Below are positions 1 to 9,439 of a stretch of 64,000 nucleotides of DNA, in pieces. Every line of letters starts with the position of its first letter. The stretch's first letter is position 1. Under the pieces are notes generated by a model. It saw nothing but the letters and a program-made list of their open reading frames with translations. It had not been told where the DNA came from and did no database searches. A program made the translations under genes and the position numbers. The stretch spans positions 1 to 64,000 of the forward strand of contig NZ_JXLL01000003.1 in the NCBI RefSeq assembly GCF_001316435.1, in the 5' to 3' direction. This DNA comes from Caloranaerobacter sp. TR13. Its GTDB lineage: Bacteria; Bacillota; Clostridia; Tissierellales; Thermohalobacteraceae.

Positions 1-101
1 TTCTGAAATTCTTCATCAAGTTTTCTTAGCTGAAGTTTTATAATTATTCGCTTATATTTTTTTCAGTCTCTATACATTTGAAAATTGTTCGTCGTTAGTT
101 A

Positions 102-1538
102 TTAGTTGTCTGCTTTCTGGTTTAAAACTTCTAAAAGCTTAACTATTACTTTTGCTGCACCGCTTCTTGTTAGTGGTTCTTTGGGTTTAAATGTTCCATC
201 TCCTTTACCTAACATAATACCATACTTTCCTGCTACTTTTACTGCTGATATAAACTGTGGGTTAATTTCAGCTAAATCCTTATATGTCAATTCAGCTTCT
301 ATATTCTCATCACCTAATATTCTTGCTATCATTAAAGCAGCTTCTTCTCTAGTAATATATCTATCAGGCTTAAAAGTATTATCTTCAAAACCTTCTAAAT
401 AACCAGCTTTAGATACAGCTTTCACATAATCTATTGCCCAATTCTTAATACTATCTTTATCCTCATAATTAAGCTCGTAGCCTTCACCTTCAAGCTTAAG
501 TGCTCTAGATATTAAAATAGCCATTTCCTGTCTAGTAATACTCCTATTTGGATAGTATTTTTTATTACTATCTCCATTCACTATACCCATTTCATAAAGC
601 TTAAGAATATAATCCTTTGCCCAAGAATCAGATATATCTTTTAGAGGATATTCTTCTTTTTCACCAATCTTTACTATCCAGTTACCTGCAACCCAACCTT
701 CTAATTCTCCATCCTTTTGTTTAACTCTATACCAAAAATAACCTTCCTTCAAAACAGGGCCTTCTAATACATCTAAAATTGTGCCGCCTGCTACTCGTCC
801 AATCTCTACTCCATTAGGCCCTTTTCTAATTCGTAGAGAATTTTTTACATCAGCTTTTACTATATCTCCTTTTTTATACATCACAATATCGCCATAGTGA
901 AATGGCTGTGGAGTATCAAAATGCTTATTTTTATCTGGAAGTCCATTTTTAGGAAGCAATTTAGGGTCTATAGGTGTTATTTTCTGACCATATTCCTTTT
1001 CTGCTACCAAATATATTAATTGCTGATATGTATATTTTTTAGTCCATGTTGGATATCTGTAAGGCACCATATTAGGATTATTACTTTTGCTCCAACCATT
1101 ATATGCCCACAAAGCAAAATACCAGTTTTCCAAAATATTAGGATTCATATCTCCTATTCTAGGTAGCTTATTTAATGCCATATTCCATTTCATTAATAGA
1201 ACTTCTGCACCAGCCTCTATATTATAATCAATATCATACTTAAGCCTGTTTGTGTCAAACCATCCATATCTATTATAAATTTGCATAAGCCCGATACTGC
1301 CTTTTCTGCCAGTATAAACCGTACCGTCAGGATTATACTGCTGAAAAACACTTTCTACTCTCGCTATCGATTTAAGTATAACTGTTGGAATACCTCTTCT
1401 CTTAGCTACTTCTTCTATCTTTTTTTCTAGTACTTCTCTTGGGGGATTTATTCTAGCACCTTGAGCATACCCAAAATCAACAAGAAACATAAATAAGAAT
1501 AAGATGCTTAAAGTTATCCCCAAAAGCTTCTTATGCAT
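102..1538 (-). CDS. SLH-anchored lytic transglycosylase with SH3 domain
   Basis: Secreted wall-remodelling enzyme of 478 residues. A signal peptide/membrane segment occupies residues 5-25. An SLT-type (lysozyme-like) domain follows at about 35-170; the likely catalytic Glu62 sits in ARVES and a GLMQI motif is at 83-87. A bacterial SH3-like domain lies at about 226-292, and three SLH repeats at about 299-341, 358-405 and 418-470 should hold the protein to secondary wall polymers. Such enzymes cleave the MurNAc-GlcNAc bond of peptidoglycan to a 1,6-anhydro product. It is a single gene downstream of a 500-base non-coding stretch. Domain order SLT-SH3-SLH is seen directly; substrate and wall anchoring are inferred from the families. 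Confidence 0.85.
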   Translation of the reverse strand: MHKKLLGITLSILFLFMFLVDFGYAQGARINPPREVLEKKIEEVAKRRGIPTVILKSIARVESVFQQYNPDGTVYTGRKGSIGLMQIYNRYGWFDTNRLKYDIDYNIEAGAEVLLMKWNMALNKLPRIGDMNPNILENWYFALWAYNGWSKSNNPNMVPYRYPTWTKKYTYQQLIYLVAEKEYGQKITPIDPKLLPKNGLPDKNKHFDTPQPFHYGDIVMYKKGDIVKADVKNSLRIRKGPNGVEIGRVAGGTILDVLEGPVLKEGYFWYRVKQKDGELEGWVAGNWIVKIGEKEEYPLKDISDSWAKDYILKLYEMGIVNGDSNKKYYPNRSITRQEMAILISRALKLEGEGYELNYEDKDSIKNWAIDYVKAVSKAGYLEGFEDNTFKPDRYITREEAALMIARILGDENIEAELTYKDLAEINPQFISAVKVAGKYGIMLGKGDGTFKPKEPLTRSGAAKVIVKLLEVLNQKADN

Positions 1539-1673
1539 CTTAAAAGCCTCCCATACTAAATAAATTTTAAATGCTAAATTTTAAATGTTAAATATATTAT
1601 TAAGTTGACAGTTGACAGTGTACAGAGAACAGTTCTTGTCTTTTCTTCCCTGTTACTAGTTCTCTGTAATCCT

Positions 1674-1703
1674 CTGTAGCGTAGAATTAATTCTACGCTA
1701 CAG
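1674..1703. repeat. perfect 30-bp palindrome
   Basis: Each half is 15 bases: CTGTAGCGTAGAATT followed immediately by its exact reverse complement, with no spacer. There is no T-run, so it does not look like an intrinsic terminator. It could be a protein-binding site, a cruciform or a relic of a mobile element; none of these can be decided from one copy. Confidence 0.75.
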
Positions 1704-2004
1704 TTAATTGTCGAAAAGCGAAAAACGAATGACGAACAGCTAACTATTTTAATTTTAGCTGAAAGCTGATAGCTGTCAGCCACTAGTTTTTAATCTGTCA
1801 ACTGTTCCCTGTCCTCTAATCCCTGTACCAAGTACCCAGCACCCAGTACCCAATATATATTTTATCCAAAAACTATATGAGACAAAAGTCCCAAAAATAA
1901 TGCACATGATTATCTTTGACTAATATTTATCATTTTAAACATTTTTAAGTTGTTAGTCAATTCTATCCACAAGTAAGTTTTTTAATAACTTTATTAATAC
2001 AAAA

Positions 2005-2054
2005 AGATACAAGATGCAAATATTAGTATCATTATTTTTATGCATCTTGTATCT
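2005..2054 (-). terminator. intrinsic terminator of the sigma-54 activator gene
   Basis: A 14-bp perfect stem (AGATACAAGATGCA and its complement) encloses a 22-base loop; on the minus strand the stem is followed by TTTTG. It starts about 11 bases after the stop codon of the minus-strand gene ending at 2065, so it closes the glp locus. Confidence 0.8.
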
Positions 2055-2064
2055 ATAAATAATT

Positions 2065-3477
2065 TTAATCTACAATATTGTATTTTCTAGCTTTATAGGC
2101 TACAGTCTTGTGAGTTATACCCAAAGCTTTACCTGCAGAATTAAAACTTTTGAATTTTTCCAAAGCTAATTTTATTATTTCCTTTTCATATTCTTCAAAA
2201 GTTGGAAATTCTCCATTGCTTTTCAAATTAATAAGTCTAGAATTTTCATAATTTACTTTATTAATAAAATAAATATTAGTTATATTACTTGGTAAATCAT
2301 TTATTTCAATAACACTTTTATCAGATAAAGCTATTAATCGTTCAATTACATTTTCAAGCTCCCTAATATTTCCTGACCAATCATAATTATATAAGCAATC
2401 TTTAGCTTCTTTACTTAATTTAATAACTTTTTTGCCTAATTTATCGGATATTTTATCAATAAAATAGTCTATCAATAAAGGTATATCTTCCCTTCGTTCC
2501 TTTAATGATGGTAAATAAATTGGAATTACATTCAATCTGTAATATAAATCTTCTCTAAATTCACCATTGTATACCATCTCTTCTAAATTTCGATTTGTTG
2601 CAGCTATAATTCTTACATCAGTTTTTATAGTTTGCATTCCTCCAATTCTTTCAAACTCCCTCTCTTGTAAAACCCTTAATAATTTAACCTGCATTTCTTT
2701 TGGTAAATCTCCAATTTCATCTAAAAAAACCGTTCCACCATCAGCCCGTTCAAATTTGCCAATTTTTAATCTAACAGCTCCAGTAAAAGCCCCTTGTTCA
2801 TGCCCAAACAGTTCAGATTCCAGTAAATTTGACGGAATTGCTCCACAATTTACTGCTACAAAAGGTTTATTCGATCTATTACTACTATAATGTATTGCTC
2901 TAGCAACTAATTCCTTCCCAGTTCCACTCTCTCCTCTTAAAAGAACAGTAGAAGAAATTTCAGATGCTTTTTGTGCAATTAACAAAGCTTCTTTTATTTG
3001 TCTGCTTTCACCTATTATCTTTTTAAACGGTTCTTGCAATTTAATATTATAATCAAATGACAAATCTTGAATCTTATTAGTAGATTTACCTTCTCTATTA
3101 ACGTTATCATTTTTTATTTTTCTATATATAACTATAACCCCTTTGAATTTATTTTCTATGTGTCTAGGCCATGCAGCTACTTCAACATGTACCTCATCTG
3201 GAAAGTAAACGAGTACACCTCTAGTATATTTTTTTATGCTAAAACAGTTAAGTACAATGTTATCTATGTTAACTTTATAGATATTTGTTCCCTCTTTAAT
3301 ATGCTTATCAGTTGAAAAATATTGTTTATATGAATTATTTATATACTCAATATAGCCAAATTCATCTATTATACATATACCTTCCGATAAGTTATCAAAC
3401 AGTGAAGAATAAATTAAATCACTATAATTATCTTTAAATCTGGACATATTCTTCTCGTCTAATTTTACAATTCTCAC
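2065..3477 (-). CDS. PAS-containing sigma-54-dependent transcriptional activator
   Basis: Enhancer-binding protein of 470 residues. It has an N-terminal PAS-like sensor at about 22-120 and an AAA+ domain at about 150-395 with Walker A GESGTGKE (182-189), the sigma-54 contact loop GAFTGA (229-234) and Walker B FLDEIG (251-256). A Fis-type helix-turn-helix lies at 440-468 ([17 protein letters not shown]). It uses ATP to remodel RNA polymerase bearing sigma-54. There is no receiver domain, so it probably senses a small molecule or redox signal through PAS. The start is GTG with GGGGGG seven bases upstream. It is the last gene of the glycerol-3-phosphate dehydrogenase operon, and a good -24/-12 promoter precedes the uptake genes at 9227-9244, its likely target (inference). 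Confidence 0.9.
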   Translation of the reverse strand: MRIVKLDEKNMSRFKDNYSDLIYSSLFDNLSEGICIIDEFGYIEYINNSYKQYFSTDKHIKEGTNIYKVNIDNIVLNCFSIKKYTRGVLVYFPDEVHVEVAAWPRHIENKFKGVIVIYRKIKNDNVNREGKSTNKIQDLSFDYNIKLQEPFKKIIGESRQIKEALLIAQKASEISSTVLLRGESGTGKELVARAIHYSSNRSNKPFVAVNCGAIPSNLLESELFGHEQGAFTGAVRLKIGKFERADGGTVFLDEIGDLPKEMQVKLLRVLQEREFERIGGMQTIKTDVRIIAATNRNLEEMVYNGEFREDLYYRLNVIPIYLPSLKERREDIPLLIDYFIDKISDKLGKKVIKLSKEAKDCLYNYDWSGNIRELENVIERLIALSDKSVIEINDLPSNITNIYFINKVNYENSRLINLKSNGEFPTFEEYEKEIIKLALEKFKSFNSAGKALGITHKTVAYKARKYNIVD

Positions 3478-3494
3478 ATCGTTCCCCCCAGCAT

Positions 3495-3860
3495 TTATTC
3501 CATGTCTCTGCTAGCTAATACATCTACTCCTGTTCCCAATATATTTTTAATAACTATATCTCCTATTTTTATAGGTGCAGTTACTTCTACCTTATTTATT
3601 TCGGTCATGCATTCAAATATCTTATCTTTAGGAACTGGTTTGTTTGTCCTTACCGGCAATCTACTCAAATGAGCATTTTTAATCTTAACTGTAGAAGTTA
3701 ATATTCTTTTTGGATTAGTAATTTCTTCTACTGCATACTCTTGCCCTCTTTTACACTGGTTACCTGTTACTTTAAATCCTAAAGAATTTTTTTCATCTTT
3801 TTCTACCTCTAGATGACATCCAATAGGGCAAACGATGCAAATCATCTCTTTTTTAGTCAT
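3495..3860 (-). CDS. DUF1667 protein, third component of anaerobic G3P dehydrogenase
   Basis: A 121-residue protein with four N-terminal cysteines in the pattern CxxC...C...C (residues about 8-36: CIVCPIGC then CKRG). This suggests a bound metal or iron-sulfur cluster. DUF1667 proteins are regularly encoded after two FAD oxidoreductases in clostridial glp loci, where they stand in the place of GlpC. Its ATG overlaps the TGA of the upstream gene by four bases (ATGA), so translation is probably coupled. A role in passing electrons from glycerol-3-phosphate oxidation is inferred from position and cysteines. Confidence 0.85.
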   Translation of the reverse strand: MTKKEMICIVCPIGCHLEVEKDEKNSLGFKVTGNQCKRGQEYAVEEITNPKRILTSTVKIKNAHLSRLPVRTNKPVPKDKIFECMTEINKVEVTAPIKIGDIVIKNILGTGVDVLASRDME

Positions 3861-5128
3861 CTATCACCCTCCTCCTTTAATATCTCTACAGTTATATCTG
3901 ATAATCCTTTTCCTTTTAACTGATTAATATTTACTGTGATTTTTTCCATTTCACTAGGTGCTAAACGTCTCTTTTTTAGTTCTTTAATAATAGTATTATT
4001 TGACCTAACTATCATCCTTACATTTTTATAAACATCATTTACTCTCATAAATAAGTTTACGGAATCTTGTATGTTCTCAAGTCTTATCATGTGTGGAACA
4101 ATATATCTTATTCCATTACCTGGATTAGTTTTAAGTATATCTCCACTATCATACAACTCTCCTTTTATATACTTAGCTGCATTTTTTCCTGCCCGTCTGC
4201 TTTCATCTGTAACATAGTCTACTAAATCGTGAACATGTAGTACATTACCACATGCAAATATTCCTGCAACAGTAGTTTCCATAGATTCATTTACTATTGG
4301 ACCACCAGTAATTGGATTTAATTTTATACCTGCTTTCTTTGACAGTTCATTTTCAGGTATTAAGCCAACAGATAATAACAAAGTATCGCACTCAAAATAT
4401 TTCTCTGTACCTGGTATTGGCTTTCTATTTTCATCAACTCTAGATACAACTACGCCTTCAACCCTGTCTTTACCTCTTATTTCGGTAACTGTATGACTTA
4501 GCATTAATGGTATGTCATAATCTTCTAAACACTGTACAATATTTCTTGTAAGTCCTCCAGAATAAGCCATAATTTCAGCGACACCAATAACTTGTGCTCC
4601 TTCAAGGGTAAGTCTTCTAGCCATTATAAGCCCAATATCACCTGAACCTAATATAAAAACCTTTTTACCAACCATATAACCCTCTATATTTATAAACCTT
4701 TGGGCTGTTCCGGCTGTAAATATACCAGAAGGTCTAGTCCCAGGAATAGCTAAAGCTCCTCTAGTTCTCTCTCTACATCCCATAGCTAATATAACTGCTT
4801 TTGCTTTTATAATCATAAAGCCATCTTCTGAATTTATTGCCTTAACAATTTTGTCTTCGCTAATATCTAAAACCATAGTGTTTAGCTTATAATCTATTTC
4901 CATCTTCATTAACTCTTTAATAAACCTATCTGCGTATTCTGGACCGGTTAATTCCTCATTAAACTCATGGAGTCCAAAGCCATTATGTATACACTGTTGT
5001 AATATTCCGCCCAATTCACGGTCCCTTTCTATAAGTAAAATACTATCTACACCATTCTTCTTTGCTTCTATCGCTGCTGCTAAACCAGCTGGCCCTCCAC
5101 CAATCACAACGATATCATAGCTTAACAT
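3857..5128 (-). CDS. FAD-dependent oxidoreductase, GlpB-like subunit of anaerobic G3P dehydrogenase
   Basis: A 423-residue pyridine-nucleotide-disulphide-oxidoreductase-type flavoprotein. It has an N-terminal FAD-binding Rossmann motif (VVIGGGPAGLAAA, about 6-18), a second nucleotide-binding fold near KVFILGSGDIGLIMARR (about 155-171) and a late FAD motif GIFACGN (about 289-295). It lies 12 bases after the first dehydrogenase gene and overlaps the DUF1667 gene by four bases. In the E. coli GlpABC system electrons pass to menaquinone; the acceptor here is not visible. Symbol left empty because similarity to classical GlpB is only functional and positional. Confidence 0.85.
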   Translation of the reverse strand: MLSYDIVVIGGGPAGLAAAIEAKKNGVDSILLIERDRELGGILQQCIHNGFGLHEFNEELTGPEYADRFIKELMKMEIDYKLNTMVLDISEDKIVKAINSEDGFMIIKAKAVILAMGCRERTRGALAIPGTRPSGIFTAGTAQRFINIEGYMVGKKVFILGSGDIGLIMARRLTLEGAQVIGVAEIMAYSGGLTRNIVQCLEDYDIPLMLSHTVTEIRGKDRVEGVVVSRVDENRKPIPGTEKYFECDTLLLSVGLIPENELSKKAGIKLNPITGGPIVNESMETTVAGIFACGNVLHVHDLVDYVTDESRRAGKNAAKYIKGELYDSGDILKTNPGNGIRYIVPHMIRLENIQDSVNLFMRVNDVYKNVRMIVRSNNTIIKELKKRRLAPSEMEKITVNINQLKGKGLSDITVEILKEEGDR

Positions 5129-5140
5129 TACTTCACCCCC

Positions 5141-6628
5141 TTAATTTTCATCAATTGAAGTTGCAACCAACTCATCAGCTGCATGTTCTCCTAAACCTTT
5201 ATTAGTATTTCCTACTAATATATACGAATTTGGACTATCCTTAACTATTTCTGAAATGTCTTTACCTAATTCTCTAGCTAATATTTCCATAACTCTTGGG
5301 CTGCAGAAACCTCCTTGACACCTTCCTGTTCCAGGTCTAACTCTCTTTTTGATCCCATCTACAGTAGTAGCTCCAACTTTTCTTCTAATAGCATCGACAA
5401 TCTCACCTTCTGTTATATTTTCACATCTACAAATTATTCTTCCAAACTTAGGATCTTTTCTTATTAATTCTGCTTTTTCATCAGCACTTAATTTTTCAAA
5501 CCTTATCATCCTTCTTCTTATTGGATTAAAATCCTCTTTTGCTTCAAATCCACCATTTATATCACTTAGTAATTCTACGACATATTCTGCTATAGCTGGT
5601 GAAGCTGATAAACCTGGTGACTTTATTCCTGCAACATTAATAAAACCTCTTGCTTCTTTAGACTCCTCAACTATGAAATCACCAGTACTAGGTTCTGCCC
5701 TTAATCCTGCAAATGTAGTTATAACTTTTTTAAATGGAATGTTCTTTGAAGTTTTCAAAGCCGTTTCTCTTACATATTGAAGTCTATCAGCTGTTGTATC
5801 TAACCTCTCTTTATCATTTAAATCTTCAGCGTCCGGTCCTATTATTAAATTGCCATGAACTGTTGGAGCAACCAAAACTCCTTTTCCAAGTTTTGTTGGA
5901 CACTGAAATATAACTCTATTCACAAAATTACCTGCGCTTTTATCCAGTATAAAATATTGACCTCTTCTAGGTTTTATCTTAAAATATGGACTAGCTACCA
6001 TATTATTTATTTTATCTGCATATAATCCGGCACAATTCACAACATATTTAGTATCTATCACTTCTCTCTTAGTAAAAATCCTATATCCATAGTCAGTCTT
6101 ATTAATATTATGAACTTCACTATTTAACAATATCTCAACTCCATTTTCTACTGCATTTTCTGCTAAAGCTATAGCTAACTCCCACGGTCCAATAATTCCA
6201 CAAGTTGGTGCATACAAAGCACCTACAATATCATTATTTAAATTAGGTTCCATTTTTCTAACTTGTTCTCCATTTATTATCTCTATATTGGGTATACCAT
6301 TTTTTAAACCTCTATCATAAAGCTCTTTAATCATGTTCATATTTTCATCATTAAAAGCAACAACTAGTGAACCAATCCTTTTAAATTCAACATCTAATTC
6401 TTCACATATCTTATCAAACATAGGATTTCCTTTAGAATTAAACTTTGCCATATTAGTTCCTGGTTCTGCATCATATCCAGCATGTATTATTGCACTGTTT
6501 GCCTTTGTAGTCCCATTTGCAACATCGTTATCTTTTTCTATAAGAACAATATTAAGTTTATATCTTGATAACTCTCTTGCTATAAACGTACCTATTACTC
6601 CAGCCCCTATAACTGCAACATCATACAT
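5141..6628 (-). CDS. glpA: FAD-dependent glycerol-3-phosphate dehydrogenase with BFD-type [2Fe-2S] domain
   Basis: A 495-residue flavoprotein of the D-amino-acid-oxidase/GlpA superfamily that should oxidise sn-glycerol 3-phosphate to dihydroxyacetone phosphate. The FAD Rossmann motif is VAVIGAGVIGTFIARE (about 4-19). A C-terminal BFD-like domain (about 398-455) carries cysteines as CRCEN and CQGGFC, expected to bind [2Fe-2S]. It is the first gene of a dehydrogenase-DUF1667-activator operon that follows glpK. It has its own promoter (6751-6779) and a terminator-bearing leader (6660-6712). The start ATG follows AAAGGGGGG. Could act on another 2-hydroxy acid, but glpK and glpP nearby make glycerol 3-phosphate the best guess. 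Confidence 0.87.
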   Translation of the reverse strand: MYDVAVIGAGVIGTFIARELSRYKLNIVLIEKDNDVANGTTKANSAIIHAGYDAEPGTNMAKFNSKGNPMFDKICEELDVEFKRIGSLVVAFNDENMNMIKELYDRGLKNGIPNIEIINGEQVRKMEPNLNNDIVGALYAPTCGIIGPWELAIALAENAVENGVEILLNSEVHNINKTDYGYRIFTKREVIDTKYVVNCAGLYADKINNMVASPYFKIKPRRGQYFILDKSAGNFVNRVIFQCPTKLGKGVLVAPTVHGNLIIGPDAEDLNDKERLDTTADRLQYVRETALKTSKNIPFKKVITTFAGLRAEPSTGDFIVEESKEARGFINVAGIKSPGLSASPAIAEYVVELLSDINGGFEAKEDFNPIRRRMIRFEKLSADEKAELIRKDPKFGRIICRCENITEGEIVDAIRRKVGATTVDGIKKRVRPGTGRCQGGFCSPRVMEILARELGKDISEIVKDSPNSYILVGNTNKGLGEHAADELVATSIDEN

Positions 6629-6659
6629 TCATAACCCCCCTTTTTTTGATAAATAGATT

Positions 6660-6712
6660 AAAAAAGCCGCACTAAGCTAAACCTATCACTCCATAGGCCT
6701 GCTTGTGCGGCT
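6660..6712 (-). promoter_or_regulatory. terminator/antiterminator leader before the G3P dehydrogenase operon
   Basis: On the minus strand an 8-bp stem AGCCGCAC/GTGCGGCT encloses an inner 8-bp stem (AGGCCTAT pairing with ATAGGTTT, with G-U pairs) and is followed by TTTTT. It lies between a strong promoter and the dehydrogenase start codon, the layout of the B. subtilis glpD leader controlled by GlpP. glpP is present at 9440-10006. Antitermination by GlpP with glycerol 3-phosphate is therefore likely, though no antiterminator fold was proved. It could also simply terminate glpK transcription. Confidence 0.75.
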
Positions 6713-6750
6713 CTCCATTTCTCTAGCGCCAAATATTCACTTGTAACCAA

Positions 6751-6779
6751 ATTATATCATTTGTGTTGCATCTTGTCAA
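6751..6779 (-). promoter_or_regulatory. consensus sigma-A promoter for the G3P dehydrogenase operon
   Basis: Minus-strand -35 TTGACA (6774-6779) and -10 TATAAT (6751-6756), both perfect, with a 17-base spacer. Transcription should begin near 6744 and run through the hairpin leader at 6660-6712 before the ATG at 6628. A promoter this strong upstream of a terminator fits regulation by antitermination. Confidence 0.85.
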
Positions 6780-6792
6780 AACGTTTGCCAAA
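6776..6792. promoter_or_regulatory. possible cre (CcpA) site overlapping the -35 box
   Basis: The minus strand reads TTGGCAAACGTTTTGACA, a partly symmetric match around a central CG to the catabolite-responsive-element pattern. I count about three mismatches at fixed positions. Overlap with the -35 region would allow repression by CcpA in rich carbon. Weak evidence on sequence alone. Confidence 0.35.
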
Positions 6793-6800
6793 TTTATATA

Positions 6801-8348
<1,548 letters not shown>

Positions 8349-8425
8349 TTATTTCCCCCCTGTCTATTAATAACTAATTAAAACTTTAGAACAAAATCTT
8401 TGAATGGAATATAATTTCCTATGAA

Positions 8426-8761
8426 TTATAAAAAAGTTGAAAGTATAAAACCTCCTAGTATACCACCTATTATTGCAAAAATTATATTAGGCACTGACTT
8501 ACCGAAACTATCTCCTGCAACTGCAGAAGCTGCTAATAAACCCGCTGCTGCGCCAAAAGCTTGATCAACCCACGCACCACCAGATTGGAATATTAAACCA
8601 ACACCATGAGTTAAAGTCCAAGTAGTACCAACTATGAACCCAGCTGCCATCCATCCACCTATAGGTCCCCAGTTTTCAACCATCTTACCCCATAGTAGTC
8701 TAATTAGAAATGGAAATATAAAACCACCAGCAAAAGTTGATATCATTAATGGCATAGTCAC
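8426..8761 (-). CDS. small membrane protein, Lin0368-like putative glycerol uptake subunit
   Basis: An 111-residue very hydrophobic protein with three or four membrane segments. It resembles the Listeria Lin0368 type, named as a putative glycerol transporter subunit. It shares with its upstream neighbour a common pattern: GGW.AG, then an IGT/VGT-W segment, a His-x-VG segment and GAWVD followed by A.G. The two are probably homologous subunits of one heteromeric channel or carrier. GlpK directly downstream traps glycerol by phosphorylation. Start codon uncertain: GTG at 8761 with GGGGGG eight bases upstream, or ATG at 8755. No aquaporin-type GlpF (NPA motifs) is present. Confidence 0.75.
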   Translation of the reverse strand: MTMPLMISTFAGGFIFPFLIRLLWGKMVENWGPIGGWMAAGFIVGTTWTLTHGVGLIFQSGGAWVDQAFGAAAGLLAASAVAGDSFGKSVPNIIFAIIGGILGGFILSTFL

Positions 8762-8803
8762 CTTACTTGCCCCCCTTCTTTATATTAATTACGTAGATTT
8801 TCT

Positions 8804-9178
8804 TTAGGCCATTTCTTCTTCTTTCTCACTATTCTTATCTGCCAAATATTGTTCTAGTTTAACTGCTGCAATACCACCAGCTATTCCTCCTAGAAGCACT
8901 ACTGCCAATGTTGGTAAAGATTCAATCGCTGCTTGACCACCCTTCATAAATACATCTCTCATAAAACCTGCAACACCAATACCTAGAGCCATATCTACCC
9001 AAGCACCTTCGTTATTGTGGATTCCCACATAGTGATTTAAATACCACATAGTTCCTATTATAATCAAACCTGCGAACCATCCTCCAGCTATACCATATGC
9101 TTGAACAAATGCTCCCCATACACTCATAACAAAAATACCTGCTATAGCAGCGCCAAGTATTGTACCTAAATGTTTCAT
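8804..9178 (-). CDS. small membrane protein, partner putative glycerol uptake subunit
   Basis: A 124-residue membrane protein with about four hydrophobic segments and a short acidic, charged C-terminus (SEKEEE). Its core GGWFAG...GTMW...HYVG...GAWVD matches the downstream 111-residue protein, so the pair arose by duplication. The ATG at 9178 is chosen over an in-frame GTG at 9187 because AGGAGGTG lies six bases before it and overlaps the GTG. First gene of the uptake-kinase operon, about 40 bases after a sigma-54 type promoter. Glycerol transport is inferred from Lin0368-type naming and from glpK. Confidence 0.72.
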   Translation of the reverse strand: MKHLGTILGAAIAGIFVMSVWGAFVQAYGIAGGWFAGLIIIGTMWYLNHYVGIHNNEGAWVDMALGIGVAGFMRDVFMKGGQAAIESLPTLAVVLLGGIAGGIAAVKLEQYLADKNSEKEEEMA

Positions 9179-9226
9179 CTTTTTCACCTCCTCCTTTTAT
9201 CATAATTAAAAGTTATTTAATTAGTA

Positions 9227-9244
9227 TTGCAATTTTCATGCCAA
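9227..9244 (-). promoter_or_regulatory. sigma-54 (-24/-12) promoter for glycerol uptake/kinase genes
   Basis: The minus strand reads TTGGCATGAAAATTGCAA: GG and GC are separated by exactly ten bases, as in the TGGCAC-N5-TTGCA consensus. Transcription would begin near 9217, about 40 bases before the ATG at 9178. A PAS sigma-54 activator is encoded at the other end of the locus. Three TTATAA-containing motifs upstream (about 9356-9366, 9402-9412 and 9430-9437) are weak candidates for its binding sites. Confidence 0.8.
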
Positions 9245-9439
9245 TTATAGTTTTTGATTTTTCAGACTTTTCTGACTATGATTTTTTATTTCTTGATATT
9301 TTTTTATAATCTTAATCAAATAGTTGCTGTATGTTGATAAAAATTACCAAGCTCTACACTTATAACATTAATATTAAAATTATTATTATTAAAAATTATA
9401 CTGAGTTATAAAACTAATTTTTTAAAGTATTTGTTATAA

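Larger units (their letters stand above)
1539..2064. other. gene-free stretch with degenerate micro-repeats
   Basis: About 525 bases without a credible gene. From about 1600 to 1850 the sequence is made of short, shuffled, related words such as GTTGACAGTTGACAG, GCTGAAAGCTGATAGCTG and GTACCCAGCACCCAGTACCC, unlike the A/T-rich spacers elsewhere. It also holds a perfect palindrome (1674-1703) and the terminator of the next gene (2005-2054). Similar words reappear briefly near 85-110, 23045-23090, 26560-26585 and 59160-59200. Confidence 0.6.

Noticed and set aside
1600-1850. Possible CRISPR array in the repetitive spacer
   Set aside because: The words are short, imperfect and unevenly spaced, with no constant repeat/spacer lengths and no cas genes.
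9012-9203. Alternative frame over the upstream glycerol uptake subunit
   Set aside because: Out of frame with the family-like protein that uses the AGGAGGTG site; cysteine- and tyrosine-rich nonsense translation.
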